From Glandiceps talaboti (lineage: Eukaryota > Hemichordata > Enteropneusta > Spengelidae): a stretch of 64,000 bases of DNA. The notes under the pieces are model-generated. The model was given only the letters and a program-made list of their open reading frames with translations, was not told the origin of the DNA and did not search any database. Made by a program: the position numbers and the translations under genes. Numbering within the stretch: position 1 is the first letter of the stretch; each line of letters starts with the position of its first letter. Where the stretch lies: assembly GCF_964340395.1 (NCBI RefSeq), contig NC_135566.1, positions 4,169,001 through 4,233,000 on the forward strand. The letters run 5' to 3'. Below are positions 1 through 14,565 of this stretch, in pieces.

Positions 1-243
1 TTGTTAAAACCAGGGATCCACAACCCCTGGGGAAAACGTACATGTAATCTTCATAGATGTTCCATGTCACTCTGACTGTGTTTTCCAACGAAATGGAGAG
101 AGCAAAAGTGACAGACAGCATTCATGAAAGATGAGGCAATCAGATTTGACACTGTTCATGCTTATTGAACAGAATCATCTGTGTAAGTAATGTCAGTGAG
201 AATAGGTCTCAAATGCACCATGATTTATACAATTTCAACTTAC
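1..243 (-). other. Intron of the AUTS2-like gene, 5' part only
   Basis: Sequence after the donor of exon d on the minus strand. It shows no further acceptor with an open frame, so the next exon should lie outside the window. Confidence 0.6.
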
Positions 244-295
244 GTCTATTTAATGAAGGCGATGCCCTGAATAAATCCGATCCAGCATCTGACGC
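244..295 (-). CDS. AUTS2: AUTS2-family protein, internal exon d (52 nt, phase 0/1)
   Basis: Fourth exon on the minus strand. The acceptor is strong (a T-rich run, then gctttattgcag) and the donor is AGAC|gtaagt. The 52 nt begin in phase 0, matching exon c, and end after one base of the next codon. The 17 complete codons read ASDAGSDLFRASPSLNR. From memory, human AUTS2 continues ASDASSEKLF directly after the CDSDSDQEEK segment, so ASDA, the acidic residue and LF line up. This is the last exon of the gene in the window. The next, presumably the start of the long Pro/Ser-rich region of AUTS2 proteins, lies beyond position 1. The agreement of phase, order and motif over about 52 kb is the best evidence for the gene. 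Confidence 0.83.
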
Positions 296-1956
296 CTGCA
301 ATAAAGCAAAAAAAACATACCGAGAAATAGTATTAATATTTGTGGTAATTCGACCAGTGTCTCAGTCTCACTCAATAAGTATTGGACAATGAAATAAGAT
401 GAAATGATCCATGAATTGATCAATGTAAAACAGAATGACATTGATGAAATTTACACAGCATCATCTTGCCTTGTCCCTTGATAGTCCATTTACCTGAAAC
501 ATGATGCATCATGGGATTACGTCTGGGCCCCTGCTGCTATTTCTCATTTTCGTGACCATTTTGTGATAAAGAGGCTATTTCGTGATGACTGTTTTCTATT
601 CTTTATACAAAACTACTGGTTTATACTGACAGAAATCATCCCATGAACAATAATAGGTCTTACATTTCACATAAAAACATCTGAAAAATTTTAACTTATT
701 TAGGGTGTTCTAAATATACAATAGGGGAATTTATAAACAGGCGCTTCATTTTTCACATTTTTAGTCTTAGATATGAACAACATTTCATGTCAATTTCATA
801 AAGCGACAGGACTGTTACCACAGCGCTATGGTTTACATGTAGGTACACATACGGCATTGAAAAACCTTTCACCTTTAGTAATTAACTTAAAATATAAAAC
901 AACAATTACTTTTCTTTTTTAGACCACATAGTGTGAATGCTTGTATACACACTGACATCTGGGTCAAAGGTGAAAGGTCATGGCAGGTCACCAAAACCAC
1001 ACACAACATGATGAAAGCTATACTGGCAAAGCATTTTAATGTATCATTATCATTACACATCAACGGTATTTAGCCAACGACAAAATAGTAGAGAGTCGAT
1101 TAATCACCCGTAAGTAGTGTAAAGAGGACCTTTCAGTAAGCCATCCCACTTCCCTTCACTAGTCAAGCAGAAACTTAGTCTTTCCCCTAATTTCAAAACA
1201 CCACTCAATCACAGAATACTCCTCCAAAACTACCCACTACATGTACATTTAGAAATCTCTCCACAACGAAAAATGTGAGCCATAAAAAACGGTCAAGTAT
1301 TTAGTTAAATTGCACTGAAAACTAGCATTGTGTTGTTTAAAGTGAAATTTTGAGTTGCTTCTATGTCTGTGTTGTATCAGTGGCAAGGACAATTTATGGG
1401 CAATTAGTACTTGCATAGTATCAATGTACACAGACTCGGCTGATATTAATGTACCTCAATCACTCCATAAAACTGCAACAGCTCTTTTACACACTTGATA
1501 ACTTTTAGAGCCTGAACTGAACTTTCCACGTCTACTTCTCAACTACAACTCTTCTGTTGAACTACTACATCAAGTATGAAAACTATTCTTTTAAAAAACC
1601 CACTGTAATGATTCTACTGAGGTACATTAGAGATTCAAGCCACCATATTTTTTTTTACTTTTAGTGTGGGCAATTAGAAATATTGACATATTTTTCCACA
1701 GTACCATCACTCATAATCTAAAATTAAACATTTTTTTTTATATTTGTCACTCGATCAATTACATGTACAACATGTAAGACCACAAGTCTTTATTTGCTAT
1801 TAGAATATTGTATTATTCTATAGCCACTTTTGCTTTAAACTTACAACAAACTGTATCATTAGACTCCCTTCAAAATGCATTCAGCTGCTCTCTGCAGTTA
1901 TTTATTAAATTCAATGCATTCCGTTTTATCACAAACGAATATCATACAACGCTAGC

Positions 1957-3122
1957 TATCGTTTAATTTTGTTGAAATCTCTGAAACCCTACAATATCTT
2001 CTATAGAATAAGTACTTTTTTATCTGGCATGTTCAGATATATTGTATGCCTATAAATATTACTCTTACATAAAAGCCATGAACTGTTTTCATAACAAATG
2101 CTACTACTAATCCAGGTGGAGTATAAGCACCACATGTTGTTTTTTTTCAATACCATACATTTGTATATCATGCAACAACAAAAAACGAAAACAGAATCCA
2201 ATATGCATGTCTGGTATTAAAAATACAATTTATTTGATGACAAACACGATATGTCGCCAGATCACTTAAGTTCTAACACACCCAAAGTTACGACCACCAT
2301 ATTAATTTTGGCTGATTTGCATGACTACAGACTTGAAGAGAATGGCTTTAGTAAATCATATATTATATGTGCTGAGAAACACAGTTATATATGTGATTCC
2401 TTATCTACTGGCTATGTAGGTTTTCGTAGCATGGGACCCCAAGGTGTGTGTGTGTAAATCACATAACTGCTGCACATTAACTACATGAAATGTTACTATC
2501 CCAAATATAGCATAAACCTAGAATTTTCATGTCATGAAAACCATTTCAATTGTGCTTCTTAACAGTACTGCAATCACTCATCTACACTGTAGGGCTCAAA
2601 TTTAATAGCAGCAATCTCAGGCATTGCAGAGAATAGAATCTCATATCCATGGGAATCAATACAAAATTGTAGCTGCAACAGTTCACTTGGCTATTAAAAA
2701 ATAAAATCTGACTATCAAGCTACATGTAAATTCAATAACTGACATTAACCTATATACATGTATGTGTACACACGACAAAGTAAATTTTGCCCTCACTGGT
2801 TAACGAAAGTGAAATACACATAGCTGTTGTCATTAATGATTCTACATTGCATCTATTCACCAGCAGTTTACTTTTTTTATAGCCATCGGCCGTTGCTGAA
2901 CTATAATTTAGCCGACAGAAGATAATTTGTTTCTGCTATTAAGGAGTTTGATAGATCGCATCGTTTAATTTTTGTTGAAAGCTCTGAAGCCCTAAAAGAC
3001 AAACCATACCTTCCAAAAAATGATTACATTTTCTGATAATATGTTCTGATAATACAGTATGGCTATAAATATTACTCTAATGTACAAGCCATGAGCTGCT
3101 TTCATGACATACATTATTTCAT
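1957..3122 (+). repeat. Direct duplication, copies 1957-2100 and 2958-3122
   Basis: The two copies share ATCGTTTAATTTT.GTTGAAA, CTCTGAA.CCCTA, GGCTATAAATATTACTCT-like sequence and GCCATGA.CTG.TTTCAT. They are about 1 kb apart and diverged, so they represent either an old duplication or two copies of a repeat. Confidence 0.6.
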
Positions 3123-4725
3123 ACGTGGTACACAACAGGGAAATATATGCTAGATTTTTCATTTCTGTATTAGATACCACATTTGTGAATGGAATTAAAC
3201 TCAAAATAGTTTTTCAATATCCTCTTAATAAATCTCCCGAACCTATTAAGGTGCTACATAACTATACTTATTTCTGTACTTAATAGAGATTGGACTATCT
3301 AGGAGAAAAAGGTAATTGATTCAATATGGTAATATATTGGAATGAAAATGGTGCTACTGCGAAGACTCTCCTGGTTATAGATTCTGCTTTAATATACAGA
3401 TATATCTTCAACAACACTGACACGAAAAATAACATTGAAAATTATGTCAACATTTGAACAGTGATGGACGACGACATGAAGTCCAGATCTATATGGATTC
3501 CATTCTTTCTTGGTGGCGCCAGTCATTTCAGTATGTCAAATCGCTGGTGTATATCGTCAAGGTGAAAATATTACAATACCATACAAGTCAAAAATATATT
3601 TCACATAAAGAAGTTGTGCATGGCTGCAGGTTTAGTTAGGTCGAAATTGATCATTTGTTAGCGACATACCCTCATTGGCTTAGAGGACACAGTGTACCGA
3701 CATTACTCCAAATGAAGTCAAATGATTTAAGACGACACATTGTGTCGCTGAAAAGATGAATCAATTCTACGCAGCAAGACTGACTTTGATATACGAAACG
3801 ATGAAGATCAAACAGAGCTGACATCTGAAAATAAAATGATCCGGACTGTTACACAACGGAGAATAGACCATAATCTGATCTACGGCAAACGAAACGCAAA
3901 ATAACGAGGCATGACGGCAATACTATCACTAATAAATTGAACTTTTCACTCACTCCCTTAAGAGGAAAGAACTGAGAGGAATGGTGATGCATTGCCTTAT
4001 TTACAAGATGAAAACACATCCCCTGTATCTATTATCCCCAGAGCCACTGATCAACATTAATGCATTATTTATAATCACGTTATTCCACAGAGATATACCT
4101 TGTTATCTATTCCGTAAAGAGGATTGATGATCCCGCTACTTTTATATTTCCACAGTGATGTAGGATGTCGGACGAGTCAATACAATGAAGAACAGATCAA
4201 AGTAAATTGACAGATGACTCCCACACTACTACAACTAATTATCTGACAATTTGCCCAATACACTCAACCACTAATGTACAGGTGCCCGCTATACAATTCA
4301 TCAACAAGTTCAGTTCTCCAGGGCCCAGCTACAACTATCTAGCTAATAAGCACTATTAATGAACTACTTTATCTCAATTCCTATCTTAAATTTGCTAACT
4401 TCTATCTTGTACAATCAGGGATAAATCATCCAATACTGACGGTCTCCACTGAACGTTGGTCGTCTTCTTTTATCTGTGTCTACATACATGAATAATAATC
4501 TCCGCTGCCCGATTGCAAAGTCTTCGCCTATTTAGCATCACATCCGTTGCATAGAATAAATAAATGAAAGTTTCAACTTTCGGGCTATTTCCTTGAAATT
4601 ATGCTGTGTAGCCATACCAATCAGTTTTGATGTTTCTCTACACACATACACAACAACCTTTCCAGTCAAGGAGATCTAAGCAATGTTTCTCGAATCTGAC
4701 AACTGTCAACGCAATGCCTTTCCAG

Positions 4726-4760
4726 TGTAATGGGGGTCAGAGAAATATAGCCCCATTACA
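4726..4760. other. Inverted repeat TGTAATGGGG...CCCCATTACA
   Basis: Perfect 10-bp arms (4726-4735 and 4751-4760) around a 15-nt loop. Could be a hairpin or paired binding site. Nothing else marks it. Confidence 0.3.
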
Positions 4761-7700
4761 AACAACTTTTGGACTACATATAATATGTACAATTCCTAGT
4801 TGCATCAAGGAAATCATATGAATCACACAGGTAAATCAAAATACGGTGAAGGATGAACTTATGCAAAAGTTATCAAACTATGTAACGAATGTGGAACAGT
4901 GTCTAATTATTGCTATTTCAACAATTTTCAGTGAATATATTATAGGAAAAAACTAATGCACCTTTTACAGCTAGTGCAGTTTTAAAATGGTATACTACTG
5001 ATAATAAATTGGTCAAAACAAAACATGGTTGAATTATGTCAGATTATTCAAATATAGATATTTATCACACGTCATATATACCTACCTACAAGATAAAACT
5101 GAACAGAGATGTGGGTTATGTATGATCTGTAAGTATATGACAGGACATCTTTATCTTCACGAAGCAAAAGTAAGTTTTTGATGACTTTCCATCATTTACA
5201 TTTATGTCAAATTGTGACCCATTCAGATTTTACCAATGCTATGTTGCCCCTGACAACCTATCAATGTGAGGTGGTCGGAGTGTGGATGCGGGTGTATGTA
5301 TCTATGTAAATAAGAAATGGGGATGCAGTTGTTTATAGACTATCATTGCATCATCACCACAAAAGGTAGCATGGTATACAGTAGGATATAAAATTTGGCG
5401 TTTTCAAACATCGTTGTATATTCTTTACTACTAATAACATCAATATCTTAAATTGCACTTATGTAAATATGTAAATTACACTTCATTTACATAATGTCTG
5501 TATTTAAATACTCTGACTAAACTGCATTTCATTTTGCCCAGTCAACTACAGGCGTCTCTTCATCATTTCAATGATTGGTGTGATTTTCATATTATGACTT
5601 CAAATTGCACACTATGTCAGTTATCACTGGAATATGGCAACATTTGTGTGACCTCCATGACTGAAAATAGTCTAAACACAGCATTGTAATAAAGTCATCC
5701 AAGTTATGAAAATATTTCCCCATAAAAATTATACAATAAATTTTAAGATAAATTCCACTCTATTCTTATAGCAACACTTAAAAAGACCTCAATACAAAGG
5801 GTGAATTCCAGAAATCTAAACAAGATGTCGCATATTGCCAAAAGAAGAATAATTTTCTTCCATCAAGATAATTAGATCCTCTCTGTGGCAATTGTCGTGG
5901 TACGTGCCGAATACAAAGACGGTAGATGCAAAAACAAGCTTACTTTAACAGTTCATGACCCCAGGCCTGCTCAAATAAATCATTTATACTGTATTTGTCA
6001 GCCAAACTGTTTCTAAATTAATACAATTTATTTCCACCTCATTATGCCTTCCATTGGGAATTGCAATTGATATTCTATTCTGCTTTTCTTTCACGACTAG
6101 GGGGGACGTACGGAATTGGGGTCACCAATGCCCCACGGTACTGGAGCCACAAAACAATACGAATTACAACGGTAATACGGCTTGATCTATAAAAATTAAT
6201 TGTTTTATCAGCACCTAGTCTACTTCACTTTGCTTCAAACCAATTTGCTGTCATGCATATTACGTGTAAGAGCTAATGCAATTAAAGCATCAGACATTTT
6301 TTTTTTACCTCAATCTAAAATTGAAAGCTCCATGTTTGTGTACATAATTTATGAAATACTTACAAGTGGTGACTCAGTGATGTTCTATTCAAAACTGAAA
6401 TTTTTAATTTGATCAATTCAGGATATGACATTTAGACGCATGCTGAGCGCAGAGATTGCTGTTAACTAAATCTGAAATGGCTTGTCACTTATTGGCACTA
6501 ACAGCTCGATGGGTGACACTATTTTTATTTGCTTATGATTCTCATGAATTCATCGACGCTGTTTTTTAGTGTTGCAACCAAAACAGCAAATTCATACAAA
6601 ATACACCTATGTTCAAACTATTCTGTGGACTTGGAATGCTTGTGCGCTGATTTGCATACGAATGTGCAATAACAATTTCATATAAATTTGGTCACGTTCA
6701 AGTATCATATTCTATATTTTTGTGAAGAGCTCAATCTCTATGCATTTTTTTTTTTTGAAAGACGACAAATTAATCACTGGAACAAATGCATTTCAAGAAT
6801 ATGTAATTTCTAATGATACATTTACCTATTTCAAAAATATTTTGTGTTCAAAATTTGCAGGGTTTGTGATGGAGCTTCAAATGCCTATTTTCCAGTGTAA
6901 TTAAAGTTGTATTTTGCCCTAACACTACACACAGGGCAATCGGAAACCATTCCACTTTATGTTGCTGTATGCCTTGAAACCACAGTACAGTGCAATATCA
7001 TCTGAGGAACATTGGTTGGAGGGCAAACACATCTCAGCATGCACGAAAATTGTCAGAATTGAAAACATCGCTACTTTGCATGAAAATAGAGAGATTCATA
7101 CATAAATCATACATACATACAGCAACAGGACAATCATTGATTTTTAAACATTCTGAACTCACAAGAAAAAAATCCGAATGTTATCAACTATGCATGCATC
7201 AGCAAGGATATTGTCAATTTTTTAAACATAGCTACCAGACAGCAAAATATAGATATCTTCTCAACTATACATTATTAATGTATTCTTGATACTTACTTGA
7301 TACGTGATACTTTGTTTCTAGAAATCTGTGAAAAGTTGAGAATTCTGTCTTTTTCATTTGAGATTCCGTATCGTGAATGAAGTATCACATTTCTTTAATA
7401 ATGTACTGATAATAACACACAGAAAACAATGAGACGGGTCAACAGATAGATAAGAACACACGAAATTCAACACCTACTCTTTTCCATTTTTAATAATAAA
7501 TGATTTGGAAAGGGCCCTGGATTTCCATGATAAGTCTTTACATATCAATTTCCAATTTATATGTACAGAGAGAGACAAACAGAGCAGACGAAATCAATGA
7601 AACATTATATTTAATGACCACTATTTCCGTTTACCTTGCCAAAATAAATTTGATTATACTCATCTTTGTTTTTCATATTAAACTGGTGAATATTTCCAGT

Positions 7701-8397
7701 TTATGAAGGAGTGGGAAATGGCTAAAGCTTCAATTGGAATGGTTTGGAAATATTTGCAAAGAGAATGTCTAGGATAATGTTGCTGTTCAGGGAATAAACA
7801 CATCACTAATCGGATTGAGTATTTTCGCTAAATCCAGGGGATCCTAGTAAAGCTCCCTAGGGCAGCATAAAAGAGTAGAATAGAACTGTGAGGAAGTTAC
7901 CAATGGAGGTCTTGAGGGAACATAGGAACGCTATTAATGAATAGGCTCATTTACAAACTCATTTAGGAGCCATAACATTCTGAAAACCAATCCAATTGTG
8001 TAATAATATTAAATTGAACTTTACTGCGATGTCCTAATACAAGGAAATCCACGTTTAAATTGTCTGAGATTGAGAAAAATAGCATGATAAAGCTTGCGCT
8101 AGTAATGATATTAGGACGTAATGAAAGTCAGTATTTTACAATCAAAGTCGAACAGAGACTTGGCAGACCACAACAACTACAGTAACTAACAGACACGGTT
8201 TATATGCAAGCATCGAAACAGTGCAGGTACGATGTGTTGGCAGTACCTACATGTATGTATAAAAACAGCTTGACTCTTCGACTATGATGAAATAATCATC
8301 ATATCAACATGGGTGAAATATTTTAGCAGTGAACAAGTACAAAAATGACTGAATTTTTTACTTAATCTCACACCTCAGCTGGCTTTTGTTTCTTCCA

Positions 8398-8610
8398 TTA
8401 ACCCTTTCATGACTGGAGACGAGTTTTAAGTAATTTTGGGACCCAATTTATATGAACATTTTCATAGTTATAATAATATTACTTCATTAGGAAGTAACAT
8501 TTCTTTAATTCCAGTCTAAAATGAAGCTGATATATGCCAAAAACTTACATAAAACAAGAATTTTGTTCAAATAATTTTGGCGGCAAAGTTTTCAGTACTG
8601 AATGGGTTAA
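8398..8610. mobile_element. 213-bp piggyBac-like MITE
   Basis: The element is bounded by TTAA on both sides and has terminal inverted repeats. The left end reads TTAACCCTTTCATGACTG, and the right end read in reverse is TTAACCCATTCAGTACTG. The TTAA target duplication with CCC...GGG ends is the signature of piggyBac-superfamily elements. The interior is AT-rich and non-coding, so this is a non-autonomous copy. Confidence 0.75.
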
Positions 8611-9943
8611 ACTGTTTCATACATGTCCTTTCCTACAATCCCTTTTCTCCTTATTTTATGTGGTCTCTTTCACAAGGTCATGACTGAAAATAGAACCACG
8701 CATGAGTGACTCCATCAGACACTAAAAATAATTCATATAATGCAAAAAATACCACCTACCTTCTGAACACCAATGTAGAAAAAATGAACTTATGAATAAA
8801 ATGTAAGAAACACAAACACACATTTTCTTTACAATGCATACACTTTCACTCTGAACAAAAGCACTTTGTTACCGTCAACATACATTATTAATTCTTCAAT
8901 TTGTATCATTCTATGTTTTGAACACAGCTTGGATTACCACGATATTCAAAGTTCATTAAATATTGAGAGAAATAGCACTAACTAGAATTAAAAATAGAGA
9001 GGAGTCATACCCATACAATAAAGAAAAATATTTATGTATACTAAAACGTGACTTCTATGTCTTAAACAGAGATATTTTAGTGAGAAAAAAACCAACTTTA
9101 TGAAATTGATATTCACATGCCTATGTACATCACTATTCAGATATGAAGATATATATAATATGCATGTATACACATTTATAATGGCTATCTTTATTGATTT
9201 TTGTATTTTCATTTTCTATTTCCGAAGAAAAATATTTTTGATACACATTTTCATTGTAGCAACTTGAAGTACAGATAAAAATTGATGAAATTAAAAAAAA
9301 AATGACTTAAGTAAGTAAGGAAACAAAAATGTTGAGAAAATTCTACCCAGAGCACAATATAGTGACAATATATATGTGGTGAGAAAACATTTCCTTTTGG
9401 GCTTAATAACACTGAGGACAAAAAAAGACGAGTAAAAATAAGTTAGGAGATGACTCTATAAATGTACAGAATATATTACTTTTAATACAAAGCAGGGAAA
9501 TAATGGTCTTCAATATCCTGCTCGAAATCATAAATTGCAGTTATAATAGGGATAAAGATGTCATATTTGCTTCCAAATTCCATGAATTTTGGTGAAAGTG
9601 ATTTGAACGTAATTTTTAATGTGAATAATAAGTTTGCACTAGCAAAAATGATCAGAATGTTTAAAGAGTTACTAGAAATTTGGTTCTTAAAGGAAACCAA
9701 ATCAAATAGCTTTATTCTTGTAAGTTACCGATCTAGCTCATGGGGTTTTTTGATCTAGCTCATGAGATTTCCAACATGAAAACAATGAGACTATACTATG
9801 ACTCACAGGATCTCGTGTCTATATGCTGTTATTAATTGACCCATACTGAAAGTATTGAAGTAAACAAAACAAGCATGTCAGTCACGATACAGTGTATATA
9901 GATGGAAGCCTAAACATGTGGCACAAAACTACACGCAATATAG

Positions 9944-10660
9944 AACTAGATGCATCACACGTGTTGTCGTCGTGTCTACTTCCTTTTATGCCTACAAGTA
10001 TCACAACTAGTTCATGTAAATGTATTTAGAGACTCACTAGCTGGTGTTGATAGCGCTGTGAACTGTTCTTAGTCTTCAATGAGTGTGCTTCTGTGCCACG
10101 TTTAGCAATAGGTTTGTATTTACAAGCCTAGAATCCAGTCCTCTGGGGATTTTACTTTTACCTTTTCCTCTACCACGCCTAGCATTTCACTATAATGGTC
10201 ATACATTCAAACCTAAAATTAGATTATGATTTCCTGAAGTGACGTTGAATAGGGTATTCATGTTCACATCATACACCTGAACTCTCCAAGTTGGCTCTAA
10301 TCGTGTGGTGATGCTATCGATGTCATGTCATCTCTTAAACATAAGTGGGAAAGAATTAAAATGCTATAGAAATTTGAGCATGTTTTCAGGACATAGCTCC
10401 ATGAAAGTAATGTCATTAGCAAAATGCCAGGCGTGGTAGGAGAAAAGCGATGGCAAAATCCTCACATGACTGAATTCTAGGTATGGAACTAGAAGCATCA
10501 TGTATGTCCTTGACGCATCTGCTTCCTTCTACATCTACATGTATAAGAACTAGTCTTAAATGTACACGTATTTAAAGTGAGATGCCAGGCGATGTCGATA
10601 GTCACCGTGTACAACTATGTTCTATTCTTCTATGAGTTTACTTCTGTTTCACATGCTTCA
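9944..10660. repeat. Compound repeat: inverted arms inside direct repeats
   Basis: Inner arms at 10126-10201 and 10411-10481 are diverged inverted copies of each other. Both carry CCTAGAAT.CAGTC near the outer end and CTACCACGCCT.GCATTT near the inner end. Outside them, 9944-10110 and 10486-10660 are direct copies sharing GAACTAGA.GCATCA and a following CTTCCTT segment. Together they resemble an old foldback or palindromic transposon remnant, but clean target-site duplications were not seen. Confidence 0.55.
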
Positions 10661-13404
10661 CGATAGACTTTTATGTACTCACTTCATGTATAAATGCTTG
10701 TTTCATTTATTCCGAACTATTTCTTCTCATACTCACAAGAAGGATATGACTTCCTATGCTATGACACATATCAATACTGATGTCCTCATACAAATGTCAT
10801 ACACACTTTCACAAGCACTATAAAGATCAAATCAACTTGACTATTAAGATATTTTCCTTGCTTGGCAAATCATGTTTATATCACAACAAGACTTACATGA
10901 TTTGAATATCAATCCAGATTTAATACAATATAATTTGCTTTCATAAAGGTGTGCGTAAACAAATACATAATTTATAGAGCTATGTTATTTGCTAAATTGT
11001 TGAATTTTTAAAGCTAACTATTAAATATCAAAACAAATTTCCATAACTCAGAATATCAAGTTTGGTGTACATATCACATAAATATGACCTTTTCACAAAA
11101 ATATATACCTCTTATTAGTGGTATTTTCACTGCAGTGCAAAGCCGAAAACACTATTGCATACCTGTATGCAAATGATATGCAAATGAAAACACGAAATCA
11201 CGCTGTATGATTTTTATGGGATTTTGCCGTTTCAGATAAACATACGTAATAATAACAGAACTCCATGCCATGTGAGTTCCAGTGTGCTTGCAGTTTTTTC
11301 TGCTGTACTTTCACTTGCTACGCTTATGAAAGTATGTCGCAGAGAACACTTCAAGTACTCGTGCAAATACCCAGAATACACCACACTTGCACTCGTGCAT
11401 CATGGGGTTCTGTCATATTATGTGCATAATATAATTAACTAATTCTGATATACAAGTTATTTGTTGATTTTTTCAAAGCCAATTACCATCTATCCAAATT
11501 TACATAAATTGCTATATAGTGTTTGGTACAATTATGATGAAAGTGCCTGCAAAAACAAACTACCTTTGCAGAACACAAAATATCTGAAACACAAAGTGTC
11601 CTCCACAGCATTAGCATGTCTAACTTATCCTACCTCTCATCTCCTTTTCAAATTCTGTTTTAATTCCTTCCCTGCCTTCCTTCATTCTCCTTGTAGATTT
11701 GCTGATTAAAATTTCAGAGCCTGATAAGCCTTATCCTGTTTCCATCTCTGTTCTGCTTGGGCTGTGTGTTAATACCCAATAGACTTGCATCAAACTACAT
11801 AGGGACTTTAGTTGCGCAAACAGCCTGTGGACATACCTACAGAGACTCAACCCAGGAGACATGGCTCATGAATTTCAACATTTACCCTAGCAAGCTTTCC
11901 CAATCTACTTTTTTTTCTGCTCAGTCAATTTCACTATGTCTTGCAAGTCCACAAGAGGTGTTAATTATCCAAAGTTTCCTTGGATTTTAATAGCTTTTCT
12001 CTTCTTTTTTTTTTACTGTGGGTGGACGTGATGCAGAACAACATGAATATGAAGGTCATGCTAAGGCCACCGTCAGTTATTACACTATGGACAATCTCTA
12101 GCATTTCAATTTTCAATTCAAACTTTTAGGTCATTTCATGTGATGGCCGGTAACTGATTAAAGAGCTGCCTTTTACATTAATGTATAAATCTTTAAACGC
12201 TGTAATACAAACATTGCATAAATGTCTTCAAAGAGCCCACTGAGGTGTGAAACTTGTCAAAGATTCATGCCATTTTTAAACTAATTTTTACTTAAATACA
12301 AACATGTGTGACGTTATTTCCAACAAACTTATGTTCGTCTTAATGAGTCAACATTTTCTGAAGAATTCTAAAAACACAATAAACACTAATTTGAACACAC
12401 AACATACCCTGTCCTGAGAAGTGATCAAGTTCCATTATACTGACCTCTGATAGAAAATTGGTTGAGATGAAAGTAAAACTCACTGTGTACTAATACAAAG
12501 TATATCCAATGCAAAATAAGTGATGATCAAATGTACACTATTACCAGTTACGACTGGATAATTTCAGATAGACATAGGAGTTGACAGGATATCTGAAAAC
12601 AAATGTGGGAATGGAGACTAATCTCGCACGCAACATTGTATTTCATTCCCTAATTACGAGAGAATCTCATCAAAACCATGTTAATAATTTAACTGATGTT
12701 GATGGAAGTCTAACATGTAATTTAGTTGATAAATATAAAGCTATTGTCAAGAGACCTTAGTGATATGAGATATTATCCGGGGAATTGAGGGCTGTAGTAA
12801 TAATTACGGTATTATAACTGGGACTTATTCAGTTTTGATTTTATATGCAAACCGGACGAAAAGTAGCCAAATTAAAACCTTACTTTCTGCCTGAAATAAC
12901 ACTTAGGAAACTTATCTCTCGTAGTCCAGTATCAAATTTCATTGTTTCTTTCAGTACGATTTAATCTGGCATATAAACTCCTACGAGGGGGAAATTCTTT
13001 TTTTTTCTGGATTCCTATAATTATTTTATTCAAAACTATCATTTTATCGAGGAAGCTAATTATCAAGTTTGAGAACTTTGTATTAGAAATAAAACTCATT
13101 AAGACCTAATAAAAAATATTGTGTGATTCCGATTACACTAAATTTTAGAATAGGTGGGGTAGGTAGAATTTTTATTTTATTTTTATCATATTTATTTTTT
13201 CATCTGTGAGTGTCTAGTTCAAGTTTTCTATTGTTTTCCAAATGGTCTCTGTGTTGTTTATTTCTTCCTATCAGCCGTACAGCCATTACAGATTACAAAA
13301 AGTTTTATTTTGTCTTTATATTAAATTAATGTCAGTTTCCGCATCCACTATTTCATAATTTTTGCGATTTTATTATTTTTTTCTTGAAAGTTTACACTCA
13401 GCAG

Positions 13405-13470
13405 TGAAAAACGAGGTGGGTCAGGTAACCAAACCAAACAAATATTTTTTTTTGGCCTAATGAAATGCCA
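13405..13470 (-). repeat. AGGCCA-type dispersed repeat, copy 1
   Basis: On the minus strand it reads AGGCCAAAAAAAAAT followed, about 18 nt on, by CCTGACCCACC. The same layout occurs at 42519-42585 and, in part, at 43745-43835. Confidence 0.35.
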
Positions 13471-14089
13471 CCGTGAAATATAGGTGTTTCCTGTATAAAA
13501 TGTTGTTTTTATCTAAAAATGCTTTTTATGCATTGTTGTGAATCAATTCAAAGTATTTGATACCAAGATAATATTTCTGTTTTCTGTGTTAGTGGACAAA
13601 TTTAGATTTCCTCAAAGCATGGTATATTTGCATTCCTCTAATTGATCAATATTGAAATTATACTATTTCCGTGCTTTTTTAACAAGTCATCACAACTTGT
13701 GCACGTACGGTTTTATTCATAAACATATTCCTGTAACCGTGCTTATAACATCACAGAATATAGGTGTTCAAGAAAATAATTTTCAGTATATGCAGAGAAA
13801 TTTACCCATCAGCTTGAATAAATAATCATAACCGTTTTTAAATTGTTATTTGTGAATAGACAGGTTCTAGCTATAACGCCGAATAACAAATTAACATCAA
13901 AATACCATTACAATATGAAATGTGACCATTTTTATGTACAGTGTTCATCAAATGGTCAACCCGTCTGTGACAAAAGTCAACCAATTAATAACAAACAACC
14001 ATTACTATAAATAATTTTAGACCATGTTTAAGAGAGAGTAGTTTTATGGCTTTTTTTTGAATGGGAAAATTGGAAATAAATTCATGTCA

Positions 14090-14565
14090 GTATATTCACA
14101 GCCTATGACTGCCATTCACACTGGACCAGTACTTTCATGTCAAACTGCTTCCATTCAGTCCTGAATATTCACCATTATATGCACATTCAAAGCCTATGAC
14201 TGCCATTCACATCAGTACATAGTATACACAACATACTGCCATTCACACCAGTACATTCACAGCATACAACTGCCATTTACATTAGTACATTCAAAGCCTA
14301 TGACTGCCATTCACATCAATACATTCACAGCATCCAACTGCCATTTACACCAGTACACATACACAACATACAACAACTCATTTACATATCAGTACATTTA
14401 CAGCATACAACTGCCATTCACACCTGTACATTCACAGCATACAACTTCCATTTACATATCAGTACATTTACAGCATACAACTGCCATTTACATTAGTACA
14501 TTCAGACCAGAACATTCACAAGATATAACTGCCATTCACACTAGTACATTTACAGTGTATGACTA
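14090..14565 (+). repeat. Degenerate minisatellite, unit about 34-40 bp
   Basis: About 13 imperfect units like CATTCACAGCATACAACTGC followed by CATTTACACCAGTA. Unit length varies, so no stable reading frame is kept. Confidence 0.85.

Noticed and set aside
6371-6401. Possible 31-nt minus-strand exon with acceptor aaatttcag and donor gtaagt
   Set aside because: The frame needed after exon c hits a stop at once, and the length would break the c-d phase match.
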